A DNA stretch of 64,000 nucleotides, taken from positions 60,323,389 to 60,387,388 of the forward strand of contig CM069435.1 in NCBI GenBank assembly GCA_035610365.1, given 5' to 3'. Shown piece by piece: positions 1-12,500 of the stretch; within the stretch, counting starts at the first letter, position 1; each line of letters starts with the position of its first letter. Origin of the DNA: Aquatica leii. Lineage: Eukaryota > Arthropoda > Insecta > Coleoptera > Lampyridae. A program made the translations under genes and the position numbers. A model generated the notes under the pieces. That model was not told where the DNA came from, searched no databases, and saw only the letters and a list, made by a program, of their open reading frames with translations.

Positions 1-99
1 GTTATATAAAAACTGCATTTTAAAAAGTAGTGTATTTAAAACTTTATATTCGTGTTATATTTAAATTTATGCCGGTGACGCGTTTGCAAGCAGTCAAAA

Positions 100-1218
100 T
101 GGATTCAAAAATAATTGAAATTCTCGAATCGATGAATAGAAAAATGGGCGAAAATTCACAGAAAATTGAAGAAAAACTGTCGGAAAGTTCAAGAAAAATG
201 GAAGAAAATGCTAGAAGTTTAAAAAGAAGAAATAAGAGCGAGCATGGAAAATCAAATAAAGACTATTGAGGAACAAATACAGGTTAGTGTAGGAAATCAA
301 ATCAAAATTGCGCAAGAGGAAACCCAAGCAGATATGCTAAATTTGAAAGAAGAAATTTGCGAATCTGTGAATGAGAAAATAGAAGCAATAGAGGACAAAT
401 TAGAAGACAGAATAAAACTGATTGAAGAAAGAATGAAGCAGATGAATTGTCACGGCGAAGGAAGCGTCACGAGTGAGGATTTAATAATGGACCATCGTGA
501 AGAAAACACTCACAAGTTCAAAGTTGTACCACCGAATTTTGATGGTAAAGTTCCATAGTCAACCTACTACAAGCAGTTTGAAGCCGCAGCTACTGCTAAT
601 GGTTAGAGCAACAAGCAGAAAGCGACGTCTTTAATCGTGTCCTTACGTGGAGAAGCGCTGGGAATTTTACAAACTGTTCCGGACCATCTGCAAGAAAATT
701 ACGAACTCTTAATATCACGATTAGAAATGAGATATGGGGATGCTCATCTTCAACAAGTATACCAAGCTCAAATTAAAAGTCGGGTTCAGAAAGCTGCCGA
801 AAGTCTTCAAGAGTTTGAGGCTGACATCGCTAGATTAACACGGCTTGCGTATCCTACAGCACCGGATACCTTCCTGGAGCAGTTAGCTATTCAAACTTTC
901 GTAGATGGCCTCCGAGACAGCGAAACACAGCAGACCCTCCGGTTAGCTCGACCGAAGACGTTAGATGACTCATTAACCCATGCTCTGGAGTTCGAGGCGG
1001 CGAAACAAGCGTCGCACCGAGGCAACCATAAGCTCCGTTGTGCTGCAGAAGTATCCTCGCACACAGAAGAAAGCATTGAAGACATAGTGCGACGGGTATT
1101 TCGGGAACGAGAAGCTCGAGGAAGAGAACTGACGTGCTGGAACTGCGGAGAAGTGGGTCATGTACGACGCCGTTGTACTAAGCCCAAAAGAAGACGAGAA
1201 GAGCGTCCGGAAAACTAG
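100..1218 (+). pseudogene. Gypsy Gag region with CCHC knuckle
   Basis: This is the Gag part of the Gypsy element. The first third is dominated by Glu, Lys, Ile and Asn in a heptad-like pattern and probably forms a coiled coil. The middle resembles the retrotransposon capsid region (Leu-rich stretch followed by a QxFVDGL-type motif). It closes with a single zinc knuckle, CWNCGEVGHVRRRC, followed by a basic tail, the usual nucleic-acid-binding end of Gag. The region is broken in this copy. The assignment follows from the knuckle and from the protease that comes directly after it. Confidence 0.8.
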
Positions 1219-1232
1219 AACGGGTCGACCGA

Positions 1233-4200
1233 ATGGGGCGAAAGTCGACCTCAACGAGCCATGCCCCGGAGATTACCATTCAAACGGCATCGCCTAGCGA
1301 GCAGGTGTATTGCATTTATCTCGATGGCAAGATCAATGGAAGAAGCGTTCAGTTACTGGTTGACACGGGAGCGACGAAGACCATCATTCGTCCTGACATG
1401 TTATTGGAAAACGAGAAGACATCACCAGTAACAGTACGACTTCGAACGGCGACGGGCGACGAAATACCTACTCACGGACAAGTCAAAGTAACCATTGGTT
1501 TGGGAAATGGAGTACTCGACCATCAAGTACTGGTAGCCGACATCACGGAAGAAGTTATCCTGGGAATGGACGTGATACAGAAGTATGGGTTCCATTTGGA
1601 TATGAAGAACGATGTCCTGAAGATCGACAATGAAGAAATTCCTTTTCATTCGTCAGAGAAGGCAGCCGTGCGAGTCTTATTGAGTGAAGACGTGACTCTG
1701 CCTGCAAGGACTGAAAGTGTGGTGATGGCACGCCTGGATGGAAGCCTCCGGGAAGGCTACATACGCGCTATTGAACCAATGGAGGGCGGCTTAGTTGAAA
1801 AGGGACTACTCGTTGGCAGAACTTTAGTACGAGTAAAGAAGACGATGCCAGTAAGGATCTTAAACATCAACTCAGATCCTGTAACGCTGAAAAAGAAGAC
1901 CGTGGTAGGCCAATGCACGCCAGTATCACAAATTGTGAGATGCGTGAAGTCGAACGAAGATACGTCGCCGAAGAAGTGTCCACAACATCTATTGGACATT
2001 CTTACCACCAAATGCGAAAACCTCAGCCAAGACCAGCTGGCTAAAGTTAAAGTGTTGATCCAAGAGTACCAAGATGTGTTCGCACTGGAGAGTGGCTCCA
2101 AAGGAAGAACTAACGTGGTGAAACATAAAATTAATACCGGAGACGCTCGGCCGATACGACAACATCCACGCAGACTTCCTTTGACAAAAAGAGAAGAAGC
2201 CGAACAAATAATTACGGATATGTAGAGGGAAGGCGTGATTGAACCTTCAAGTAGCCCATGGGCATCCCCAGTGGTACTCGTAAAGAAGAAGGATGGATCA
2301 ACGAGGTTTTGCGTAGACTACAGGCAGCTAAACGACGTAACCAAAAAGGACAGCTACCCTTTACCCAGAATTGACGATACGCTAGACACCCTGTCAGGAT
2401 CCCAGTGGTTTTCTACGTTAGATTTAAAGAGTGGATACTGGCAGGTAAAATTAGAACCCAAGGATCGTAAAAAAACAGCTTTTACGATCGGAACTGGTTT
2501 GTGGCAGTTCACTGTAATGCCCTTCGGCCTGTGTAACGCTCCTGCAACGTTCGAGCGTTTGATGGAGACCATCTTGCGCGGATTGTCTTGGAAGACGTGC
2601 TTGGTTTACCTGGACGACGTGATCGTGGTTGGAAGGTCGTTTGAAGAGCACTTGAACAACTTGAAGGAAGTGTTTCAGAGATTACGTGGGGCTAACCTCA
2701 AACTGAGCCCAAAGAAGTGCCACGTATTTAAAAAGGAAGTCCAATACCTTGGCCACGTCGTATCTAGAGATGGAGTAAGGGCTGACCCAGACAAAATCCG
2801 AGCAGTGCAAGCATGGCCAAGACCGATCGACAAACATCAGGTCCGAAGTTTCCTTGGGTTGTGCACTTATTATAGAAGATTTGTTCCCGGATTTGCCAAT
2901 ATTGTCAAACCATTGACAAAACTAACCGAAGAAAAAGCAGAATTTAGATGGGATGAAGACTGCGAAAATTCTTTTAATCAACTAAAACAGGCCCTAGTCA
3001 CTTCGCCGATTTTGAGTTATCCACGAGAAGATGGAAAGTTTGTTTTGGATACCGACGCAAGCAATATGGCCATAGGCGCGGTCCTTTCGCAGGTTCAAGA
3101 TGGACAAGAAAAAGTTATCGCGTACTTTAGCAAGGTTTTGTCTAGGCCAGAAAGGAATTATTGCGTGACTAGGAGGGAGCTGTTAGCAGTCGTTAAGTCC
3201 ATCGAACATTTCTACAAGTATTTGTATGGACGAAAATTCTTACTGAGAACAGACCACGCCGCTTTAAAATGGCTACTGCAGTTCCGTAACCCAGAAGGAC
3301 AAGTAGCAAGGTGGATCGAGAGACTGCAAGAGTATGACTACGACACAGAACACCGTGCCGGAAGCAGTCATCGGAACGCTGATGCCTTGTCCAGAAGACC
3401 ATGTCCGGCGGACTGCAGCCATTGTTCGCGACTGGAAGAAAAAGTCGAATGCCTCCGGAGAACTGCCGTGGTTGATGATGAGTGGGAACCTGAGCAGTTA
3501 CGTCGCGAACAAGAAGACGATCCTGAAATAAGACAACTCCTCGACTGGAAAGAAAGCGGCCGACGACCAACCTGGGAAGAAGTGAGTGCTTTGGGCAGAA
3601 ATATCAAAGCGTACTGGGCACAGTAGGACTCCTTGATAGTAGAAGACGGTCTTCTTAAACGATCCCTAGAAAATGCCGAGGGCACGGGAAACAGACTACA
3701 GCTGGTAGTGCCGAAGAGCAGGGTGACCGAAGTGTTGAAGCATCTCCACGATGGGACATCGGGAGGACACTTTGGCATTAAGAAGACGTTGGGTAAAGTG
3801 CGAGAACGATTCTACTGGATGAACTGCAAAGAGGACGTCATGAAATGGTGCCGTAAATGCATAGTCTGCGCTTCAGGAAATGGTCCAGCGAGAAAGCGCA
3901 AAGCACCCATGAAACAATACAACGTAGGAAGCCCTTTGGAAAGAGTAGCGATTGACATCGCAGGGCCGTTCCCAGAATCCGATTCGGGAAATAAATACAT
4001 TCTGGTGGCGATGGATTATTTCACGAAATGGACGGAGGCTTACGCCATACCCAATCAGGAAGCAGCTACAGTCGCAGACATATTAGTAAAGGAGTTTTTC
4101 TGCCGGTTTGGAGTTCCGTTGGAATTACACTCCGATCAAGGCCGCAATTTTGAGTCTGGGCTGTTTCAAGAAGTTTGCCGACTGTTAGGAATTAAAAAGA

Positions 4201-4770
4201 CTAGGACAACGCCTCTTCATCCTCAGTCTGATGGCATGGTTGAACGGATGAATCGAACAATGGGCAAGTACTTAGCCAAGGTAGTGTCCGAACATCAAAG
4301 AGACTGGGATCAGTATTTGCACCTCTTCTTAATGGCGTACCGATCATCCGTTCACGAAAGCACAGGCCAAACACCATCCTGTGTCATGCTCGGTCGTGAG
4401 ATAAGATTACCATGCGATCTTCAATTTGGACGAAGACCGGAAGAAGAAGTCGCTGGAGAAGATTACGTCAGCAAGCTGGCAAAGAGGCTAGACGAAGTAC
4501 ATGAAGAGGTTCGTAAAAACACACAAATTGCCAGCGACAGGATGAAAACAAGATATGACGTCAAGGCGCAAAATGGTGGGTTTCGACCTGGCGATATGGT
4601 TTGGTTGTATAACCCTCAAAGGAGACGTGGTTTGTCGCCGAAGCTGCAAAGGCAATGGGAGGGCCCCTATGAAGTCGTGCAGCGTATTAACGACGTTATA
4701 TACCGCATCCGAAAACCACCCAGAGGCAAGCCAAAAGTGGTCCACGTCGATCGTCTAGCCCCGTTTGCTG
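1233..4770 (+). pseudogene. Gypsy Pol region: PR, RT, RNase H, integrase
   Basis: This is the enzymatic core of the element. The retropepsin has LLVDTGATKTIIRPDM. Reverse transcriptase shows [39 protein letters not shown] and the catalytic YLDDVIV. RNase H has [17 protein letters not shown] and the late [10 protein letters not shown] motif. Integrase has the H..H..C..C zinc-binding start and the catalytic residues in AIDIAGPFPES, LHSDQGRNFES and MVERMNRTMG. A GPY/F-like module beginning GPYEVVQRIND follows. The order PR-RT-RH-IN is diagnostic of Ty3/Gypsy rather than Copia. A few breaks interrupt it, but all catalytic motifs are readable. Confidence 0.92.
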
Positions 4771-4879
4771 GCGATAACCACAATCCGCAAGTGCAGGTCC
4801 GAACCAGAGTAATAAGTAGCAGAACCAGGAATCCAATCGAAGAAATGGAGTTCGAAAAGTTTATGAACTTATACGGAGG

Positions 4880-5470
4880 TTCTGGAAAAGCTAGGTTCAG
4901 AGTTACCACCGAGGAACAACAAGACCTGTTCCAGACACAAAAAGATTACGCCATCGCACATTGCGTGAGCGAGGAGCTTGACATGTCCAAAGGGGTTGCA
5001 GTCGTGTTTAAAAAGAAGTTTGGACAGCTAGATGAATTACGAAGACAGCAACCGGCAGTCGGAAAGGTTTTAGGACTACGTGGTGACGGACGCTTCGTTT
5101 TCTATCTGGTCACCAAGAAATACTCGAGTGTCAAGCCGTTATACAAAGATCTGTGGCGAACATTATGGAGTCTCAAGAGACAAATGGGGTTCCATCATGT
5201 TAAGAAATTGGCAGTACCCAAGCTTGGTTGTGGCTTAGACCAACTGAATTGGAGGACAGTTCGAAACATGTTGGAGGTCGTCTTCCGAGGAACAGGCATT
5301 CAAGTGTTGGTCTGTAGTTACCAACCGAGGAGAGTATTGGGTCAGGAAAAGTCCATTGACTGTTACTTTTATGGTCAAGGAAGTTGCCGAAATGGAGGAA
5401 GCTGCCGCTATCGCCACGATCCCTTTTACCGGTGTCGCATCCAGTCTCCTGTTCTGGGACAGAACAGTCC
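4880..5470 (+). pseudogene. TARG1-like macrodomain plus CCCH finger, Pol tail
   Basis: After the integrase module the same reading frame continues for about 230 codons that do not belong to a normal Gypsy Pol. About 4940-5330 reads as a macrodomain of the TARG1/OARD1 type: AHCVSEELDMSKGVAVVFKKKFG at the start, FYLVTKK in the middle and PKLGCGLDQLNW near the end. In human TARG1, as I recall, the catalytic lysine sits in the LITKK stretch and the aspartate in GCGLD; both are present here. That enzyme removes ADP-ribose from acidic residues. About 5357-5420 then encodes a CCCH finger (C-x6-C-x5-C-x3-H), a typical RNA-binding fold. The tail may help the element against host PARP-type ADP-ribosylation or RNA-based defence; that role is inference. 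Confidence 0.85.
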
Positions 5471-5484
5471 TAAGAAGGGGGCAG
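5471..5484 (+). promoter_or_regulatory. Polypurine tract of the Gypsy element
   Basis: A purine-rich run (AAGAAGGGGGCAG) sits directly before the TG that opens the presumed 3' LTR. Gypsy elements use such a tract to prime plus-strand DNA synthesis. It lies inside the end of the pol reading frame, so pol overlaps the LTR start. Confidence 0.7.
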
Positions 5485-5941
5485 TGAAACATCCGAGAAA
5501 TTACTTGGAAATGCAAGAGCCTTCTAGAACTGTTATCTAGTTTCTAGAAGATATAGCGAAAAGTGAGGAACGATCGAGAAGAATTCGCCAATGTCTATAA
5601 AAGCCGAAGATGGAAATCGTAGGTCAGTTATTGCTGGAATGTGAATGCATGCAGTATTAAATAAATAAGCAAGTGAAGATAAATAAGTGATTAGCACGTG
5701 CGGAGTTTTAAATAAATCGAGTGAACGTGACTATCAACTGTGAAATCCGAGGACGTTATCTTATCTCGTGTTAGTTATCTTAAGTGTTATACAACGGTTA
5801 TACATAAATTATAGTGTAAGTGTTTTTATTATTAGATTTAATTAGTTCCGTTGATTTAAAAGTATACATATTTCTATAATAAGTAAACGTAGTTTTAGTC
5901 GTTTATAAATAAATTAGTTAATAATAAATAAGAACGTAACA
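5485..5941 (+). repeat. 3' LTR of the Gypsy element
   Basis: The LTR begins TGAAACATCC just after the polypurine tract and probably ends at GTAACA (TG...CA termini), about 457 bp. It carries a TATA-like box (TCTATAAAAG, about 5592-5601) and AATAAA-type signals about 60 bases further on. The right edge is judged from the CA end and from similarity to a second copy near 60.7 kb. The partner 5' LTR lies outside the window, so the ends cannot be checked against it. Confidence 0.7.
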
Positions 5942-6593
5942 ATACTTACTAACCAATTTACACTGTATATGCAAAATATATAAATCAGCAAGTGATTCAA
6001 AATAAATAATCTAATGATATATATTTTTACTACTACTATACTAAAAACTTTGGTTACACTTATAATTCATTAGTTGGCTATCTAGTATCTTATAGAGAAT
6101 GTAAGGGTAAACAAGTTTTTTGCTTAAGTTTTGCATGCGTAGTCCCGTGCTTAATTTTGTACTATTTCAAACAGATAGCAGATCTAATCGATTTTGCTTA
6201 CAACTAGTTTTAAAATACATGTTTTTTACATTTGAAGCAAAATAAAAAAATTAGTAACAAACTAATTGGCTCAAAAGACAAAACACTATTTCGTGGCAGA
6301 GTTTATTACTTGTCTAATAAAGGAAAAAAGTGTTTTCCCTAACATTATGTTATGTTTACAATAACAGACAACTTCAAAATTCACTAATACATTTTAATTG
6401 ATTTAAAGTTTAACATTAATACAATTCAATAGGTTTTTAAAGTTTGTTTTTTTATGTTTTTTTGATGCTATATTGTCTGGTACCATTAGTCTTCTGTGTT
6501 CGTACATTGATCCGAATTATACTCATAATCTAGTGTTTTGAAATAAACAATTAAAGTTTTTGTTTTTAAATTTACGAAGTTAAATCTTACCGT
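5942..6593. other. AT-rich spacer, nothing recognised
   Basis: This is low-complexity AT-rich sequence between the Gypsy 3' LTR and the stop codon of gene A. It presumably holds the 3' UTR of gene A on the minus strand, including AATAAA-like words, but no coding signal or repeat edge was seen. Confidence 0.5.
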
Positions 6594-9500
6594 TTAATTT
6601 TCGTAGATGCATTTATCATCTAGTTCTACAGGTTCACTCTCAATATATTGACAAACACATCCGGCTACATATTAAAAAGAATTATTTAAACAAATATATT
6701 GATTTATGACTTACCCTTTTTTTTCTTAAGCCAAGCTTTGTACGTTTCTATAGTATTTTGTAAAACAAACATAAACATGCAAATGTTTATATACCATATA
6801 AATAAAAATTTAGTAAACATCGCTGTCATAAAAATTGCTGGATAGGCGGTTGATACGTGAGGATACACTAAACCTATTTGGGCCAATACTGCTCCGTACT
6901 TATTAGTTATCTGATGATACCATGGGTATGGCCCCTAAATGCAAACATTATTTTTCAATTTAGTTAATAAAAATACTTACATAAGTAGAAGGAATGTGCG
7001 AAGAAAACCACGTCCCTACACACATGTCAGACAAAATCATTATGGCCGTTATTATTAACCAAGGCACATAAAAAATAATACATGTAAAACTTAGACATAC
7101 CGCAACTAACAAATAATACAATTTAAAAAATTTTCTAAGTGAAGTTAATAATACCTAACATAATTAACGTAGTCATCATCCAAAATGTATTGAAAACAAT
7201 TAATGCTCGAATACTATGATACGTTCCACTTCTTAAAAGTGTTTCCTCTGGAAACTCTAGTTCGCCCACTTGTTCTGTTTCAAATAAAGTTTGTGCCAAT
7301 GTAGAATTAGGTTCGCTTTTAAAAATTTCAGTAAGTGTGGCTGCCAGACAAGAATCTTCTAAAGTATCAAAAATAATAATAAAAATGTTAATATATGTTT
7401 AGAGCGGTTAATGATAAGCAACACGTTATAAATTTTTGATTCTAAATAAAGAAAAGAATACAAAAACTTAAAAATACACAAAGTGTTCAATTTCAAGAAA
7501 ATTGGTTTGAGTTGGCATATTTTTGTGAAACACTCTTTATGTACTTTGTCAATTGATTATGTATTACCGTAGTAGAAGTTAGTTTTAATTCGTCTAATAA
7601 TTAAGGAACAATCTTCCGGTTACACAGCTAAACACCTAGGTTATAGGTATATACAATATAAAAATAATGTTTACGTTTTCTGAATAGTGAAATAATCATA
7701 AATGGAAAATAATCTTTGCGTTATCCACTCTTATGTTTTGTCAATTGGTAACTTTAAGATAACTGTTTCTGTGGCGAGATTTATGCTTGATAAAAATAAT
7801 AATAAATAACGTATTGGGATTTAGGGTTTTTTAGTAATAAAAGGATGTTTGCATAACACAACAGTTTATTAATCATGTATGAACTGTAGCGTTCTACGTC
7901 GAAGGTTGTGTACAATTCAACTAAACTCATTTGAAATAGTCGATTGTTCCCGAACGTCGACTTCTTCGAAATGGTTGTACGATTCTCTCGAATGAAAAAA
8001 GTAGGTAATCAGTAAATAAAGTAATTGTAAAAAGTCTCTGTTTTCACAAACAAACGTAATCAATAACTTTTTTTTTTTAAGTTTATTGATCAAAATAGTG
8101 GAAAATGTCCAACATTTCCATAACAAATATCTGCTGTTGGGCGAGGAGCTACTGAGAACTTTATCTTCTTTTCAGGTGGATCAAAGATAAAGTTTCTAGA
8201 TCTCCTTACTTTCTTAGAATGAATAAGAGAGTTTACAACATTCAACTTGAATGATTTTAGTTTGTTATACTTTTTATTTCTTTGTGTGTTTTGATCTCTT
8301 TGGTACAAAAGGAAAGTATTGTTTACTGCAACGTCTATCATTTGGCTGAAAACTCTAAAATACCATCTACGGTATTTAAATGGTGAGAAAGAGAGATATA
8401 AATATGTTAGAGAAATCAACACCACCCATTTGAGTGTTGTACTGCTTTACAATCTGAGAACACAAAACCCGGTTTTTTTTCCACTCTACTGTACGGTTTG
8501 ACTTCAAACACTGGACTGTAATGTAACACATTTTGCATCAGCTCATTGGACAATAGCTAATCTAGCCGCGTTGTTGCATCTGTAATTAAATATTTCCCGT
8601 TCTATCTTCAGAAGTTTTTTCTAGAATACATCATCTCAACCGGTTACTTCTAATGGTGCCTAAGTTAGCTAAGTGCTTTGGTTTTTTTAGATATTCAATT
8701 AGTTCTAATAAAAAATGGTAGATTTACTTGGCATAATTTTTCTACAACTGTATCGTAAAGACCTAATCCGTCCTATGTTTCGGTAAATTGCACATTGTTA
8801 AACGTATTAGAACAGGTGTAAACGATTCTTGAAACGTCGGCTCGTACAAACATCTTGGACTCCCACTTTTAAGGTTTTTTTTGCATATATTGGCACTTTG
8901 AGCTTTCCTCCTCTTGTACGCCATCACCATTTTGTCAACAAGGAATAAACTCTTTTCCTCAACAGCAGAGCATTTTTGTCTCAAACGATCAAAGAGACAA
9001 TAAACTTTGAATAATCTATTACCGTTTGGATTAACATATTTTGAATCTTTTTACACACAGCACATCAGAAATAATGCTATATCGTGAGTTAACTTCCCAT
9101 TAGTCCTTAGATGTTGGCATTTGTCTTAAACCTATCATTAGCTATGGTGTGGTGGTAGAAGTTCCAATAATCATTGTTAAATATATGTTGTTTGTATGGT
9201 ACAAAATGTAGGGGAAGGTCGGTTAGCCCCGGCCGGCGGCTAGTCTCGGCCACTGTGAGTACCAAGCTCCCACGCACACATAGATAAACTAAACAGTGGT
9301 GCGGTGAACATCGAGCTGATAGCAAGTGCGAACGGTTTGAATTTTTGATAAAGATTTTTTCGTGCACTGATTACTTTTCAAAACCAGATAAAATATATCA
9401 AATGTAAGCACTTTATCATCACTTATTATTAATTGTGTAGTTATTATTGTAGTAAGCGTGCCAGGTTAATAGTTTCGTTAAGGTAGTAGGTGTTTTTAAA

Positions 9501-12500
9501 AAAAAAAAATTTAAGGTCGAGACAACCGGGTACCCCCAATCACACGTTTGTCGGGTTGCCTCGGCCACTTTTTGGTTAAAGAGTATAAGTGAATGTAACT
9601 TATTTAAAAGTTTATTTTTAGAACTGAGTGGGTACAATATGCTTTGGTATGTATACAAAATATTTTTTGATTTTCAGGTCACTCAGAAATGCCGAAATTT
9701 AAGGAAAAAGTTACAAGAAAGGGTGATTGGGACGAGAATGTAATAAAACAGGCTATTTTATGCGTCAAACAAAAGAAAATATCGATAAAACAAGCGGCTA
9801 ATAAATACGGAGTACCCAGAAGCACCCTTCAGGACAAGCTGAAAGCTATTAATAGTGGACAAGAGGTAAACTTATAAGCTAAACTGGAAAGATTTGATAA
9901 CACATTTACAGTTATATAATCATATTAAGGATTTCGATAATCGTTTGATTCCACTAACTAAAATTAAATTTTTGAAATTAGTTTTTATATTTGCTGAAAA
10001 ATTAAAAATTCCGTGTAGGTTTAACAAAGAAAAGAAAATGGCTGGTAAAAATGTTTTTACAGTTTTTCAAAAAAATATCCAGATAGTGTTCTAAGAACCC
10101 CAGAATCGACTAGCATTGCAAGAGCGGTTGGATTCAACAAGCCTTAAGTCGATCGTTTTTATGATCAGCTAAACTAATTACAAGAATATAATTTTTTTTT
10201 CTAGAAAATTTACAATGCAGATGAAACACACAACACTACAAAAGACAAAAAGCAAGTTGACAAGTTGTCATCTGATGAGAGGGGACGAAATATCACACTA
10301 ATGTTTGCAATGAGTGTAACTGGCCATTTTGTACTCCCTCTGTTTATTTTCTTCAAAACAAGGATGGGATAAAAATGGCCATTTGATCATTGGGGCTCCA
10401 CCCAAAAACATTGCTATTCTACACGAAAATAGCTGGATGAACGGCGAGGTATTTTTATAGTGATTACAGCATTTCAAACAGCATGCGCTGCCTTCAAAGG
10501 AAGACTCTGTGCTTTTGATTTTAGACGGTCATGGAAGTCACAAAAAGTTGGCAGTAATAGAGTATGCTCGTGCAAATAACATCCATATGCTCAGCACTCC
10601 ACCATTTTTCAAGCCATTCAAATCTGCTTTTACTTCAGCAAGCGCAGTGTGGATGAGAAGTAATCTAGATGCAAGAATCACTGACTTCGACATCGCTGCT
10701 TTAGTCGATTCTGCGTTTTCTAAGGCAGCTATATTAGACATTGCTCAAAGTGGATTCAAATGCTCAGGTATTTATCCTTTTAATCGGGATATCCGAATTG
10801 GATTTTTTGCCATCCCAAATGACAAACGTGGAAAAGGATCCAGTATTGACTGAGAATCTACCATGCAACATCTTAGCTATCATCTAGCCACTGCTACCGG
10901 CTGTCTGCTCTAGCCAACACGCATCCCACCAGCAATGAAATTTCCAACCAACAATCCGCTGCTACAACATCCCAGCCAAAAACTAGCAGCAACCAGCTGT
11001 CTGCTCTAGTCATCATGCATCCAACTAGCAATAAAAATTCTAACCAACAGTGGACTGCTGCAACATTTCAGTCATCAACTAGCCGCAACCAGCAGTCAGC
11101 TTTAGCCACCACTGATTCATCTCAGCCTTCAACTAATTACCATAAGCAGACAAACGTGAGTCCTAATACTTCATATCAGCTACTAAAACAGTTGTCGCCG
11201 CTACCTGATGCATCTAAAAAACGTCTTCAGACGCGTTCACAAAAAAAAATGAAGCGAAATTCTCACTTCTTCGCCATACAAAAATACATTGGTAGAGAAA
11301 GTCAAAGGCACAAAAAAAAAGACTGCAACTGCAAAAAGCGTAAAAAAGAAGATTACAACTGCGACCAATAAAAAGAAACCAGCACTGAAGCATGTTAAAA
11401 ATTTACCCTACATTTATAAAATTGTTTAAAAAATATAATGTAATTTTATCATCTTTTGCACCTGTTGAAGGTATGTTTAGTATGGGTGGACAAATATTAA
11501 CGCCGCGACGAAATCAATTATCGGACATACATTTTGATAATTTATTATTCTTAAAATTAAACAGAACTTTAATAAATTGTAATTAACATTTTTTACAGAT
11601 TTCGCAAATAAGGAAAATAATTTAATTACTCCGTTTTATAACTAGAACTATAATTTCCTACCTTTATAGTAGAAAGTATTGTACTTTTCTATGGTAATTA
11701 TTCTTAGAAAAAGAAATAAAAGTAAGCAGTCAGGATTTTTGTGTAGTAAATGTATTTCAATAGTATTTAAATACATTACTTAAATTGTAATTTCAATTAA
11801 ATATATCTGAGGTTGTATTTAAAATACTTTTGCTTTTTTTTAAGTATTTCTATTTGTATTTAATTACTTCTAAAAAAGTACTTTTAACAACACTTGATCT
11901 TCAACGCTAGTAGGGATGGCATCGGGCCGGGTGGAACTGAGCTTTGATGGAAAGCCCAAATCTAAAAACTGTATAATCGACCCAAAACCCGACCCGAATT
12001 GTTTTTCTACGGCTTCGGACCATCCCTAAACGCTAGGCTCTGCGGCCCCGCGTTGCCATAAGGTTCGTTATGCTATGCTTTACTTTCGATGCTAGTTACG
12101 TAAATTACTATTAAAACTTTTTTTAATAAAACAAAAATAACATCACTAAACTATAAAACCTTAGGTTTTTTGTTTATATGCTTATATTTAAAAAAATAAA
12201 CAATGTATTCTTTTCAAATAGGAATGGAAAACTTTAAATATTGTCACGGTTTTAATTACGCTTAATTTTAATGGTGACCTAAATGTTTCTTTTAGTAGAG
12301 TAGTTCTTTAGAGTATGGTTGTTAACTAATTTTTATATTTACATATATGTAGTAGTTTATGTACCATTGACTAAATAAACATGTGTGAAATAGCTGACTT
12401 GATAATACGTGTTTGAAATGAATCGTTTAATTAACTTAATTCAGTGTTTAACAAACTGATTAATTGAAACTAGTTTACAAATCGTACTACTTCTGACAAC

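Larger units (their letters stand above)
1..5941 (+). mobile_element. Ty3/Gypsy LTR retrotransposon with macrodomain tail
   Basis: An LTR retrotransposon of the Ty3/Gypsy group, read left to right, whose 5' LTR is not in the window. The parts in order are a charged, coiled-coil-like Gag start (about 100-560), Gag capsid region to a CCHC knuckle (1135-1176), retropepsin with DTGA (about 1350-1400), reverse transcriptase with YLDD (about 2250-2810), RNase H with DTDAS (about 3040-3390), integrase with zinc-binding start and D,D,E core (about 3740-4480), a GPY/F-like module (about 4660-4760), a TARG1-like macrodomain (about 4940-5330), a CCCH finger (about 5357-5420), a polypurine tract and the 3' LTR. 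It looks nearly whole, with about five breaks, so it is a fairly young fossil. Its base composition is clearly richer in G and C than the flanking host DNA. The family assignment is secure from domain order; the tail is unusual. Confidence 0.93.

Noticed and set aside
1-100. 5' LTR of the left-edge Gypsy element
   Set aside because: The first 100 bases do not match the end of the 3' LTR, so the 5' LTR must lie outside the window or be lost.
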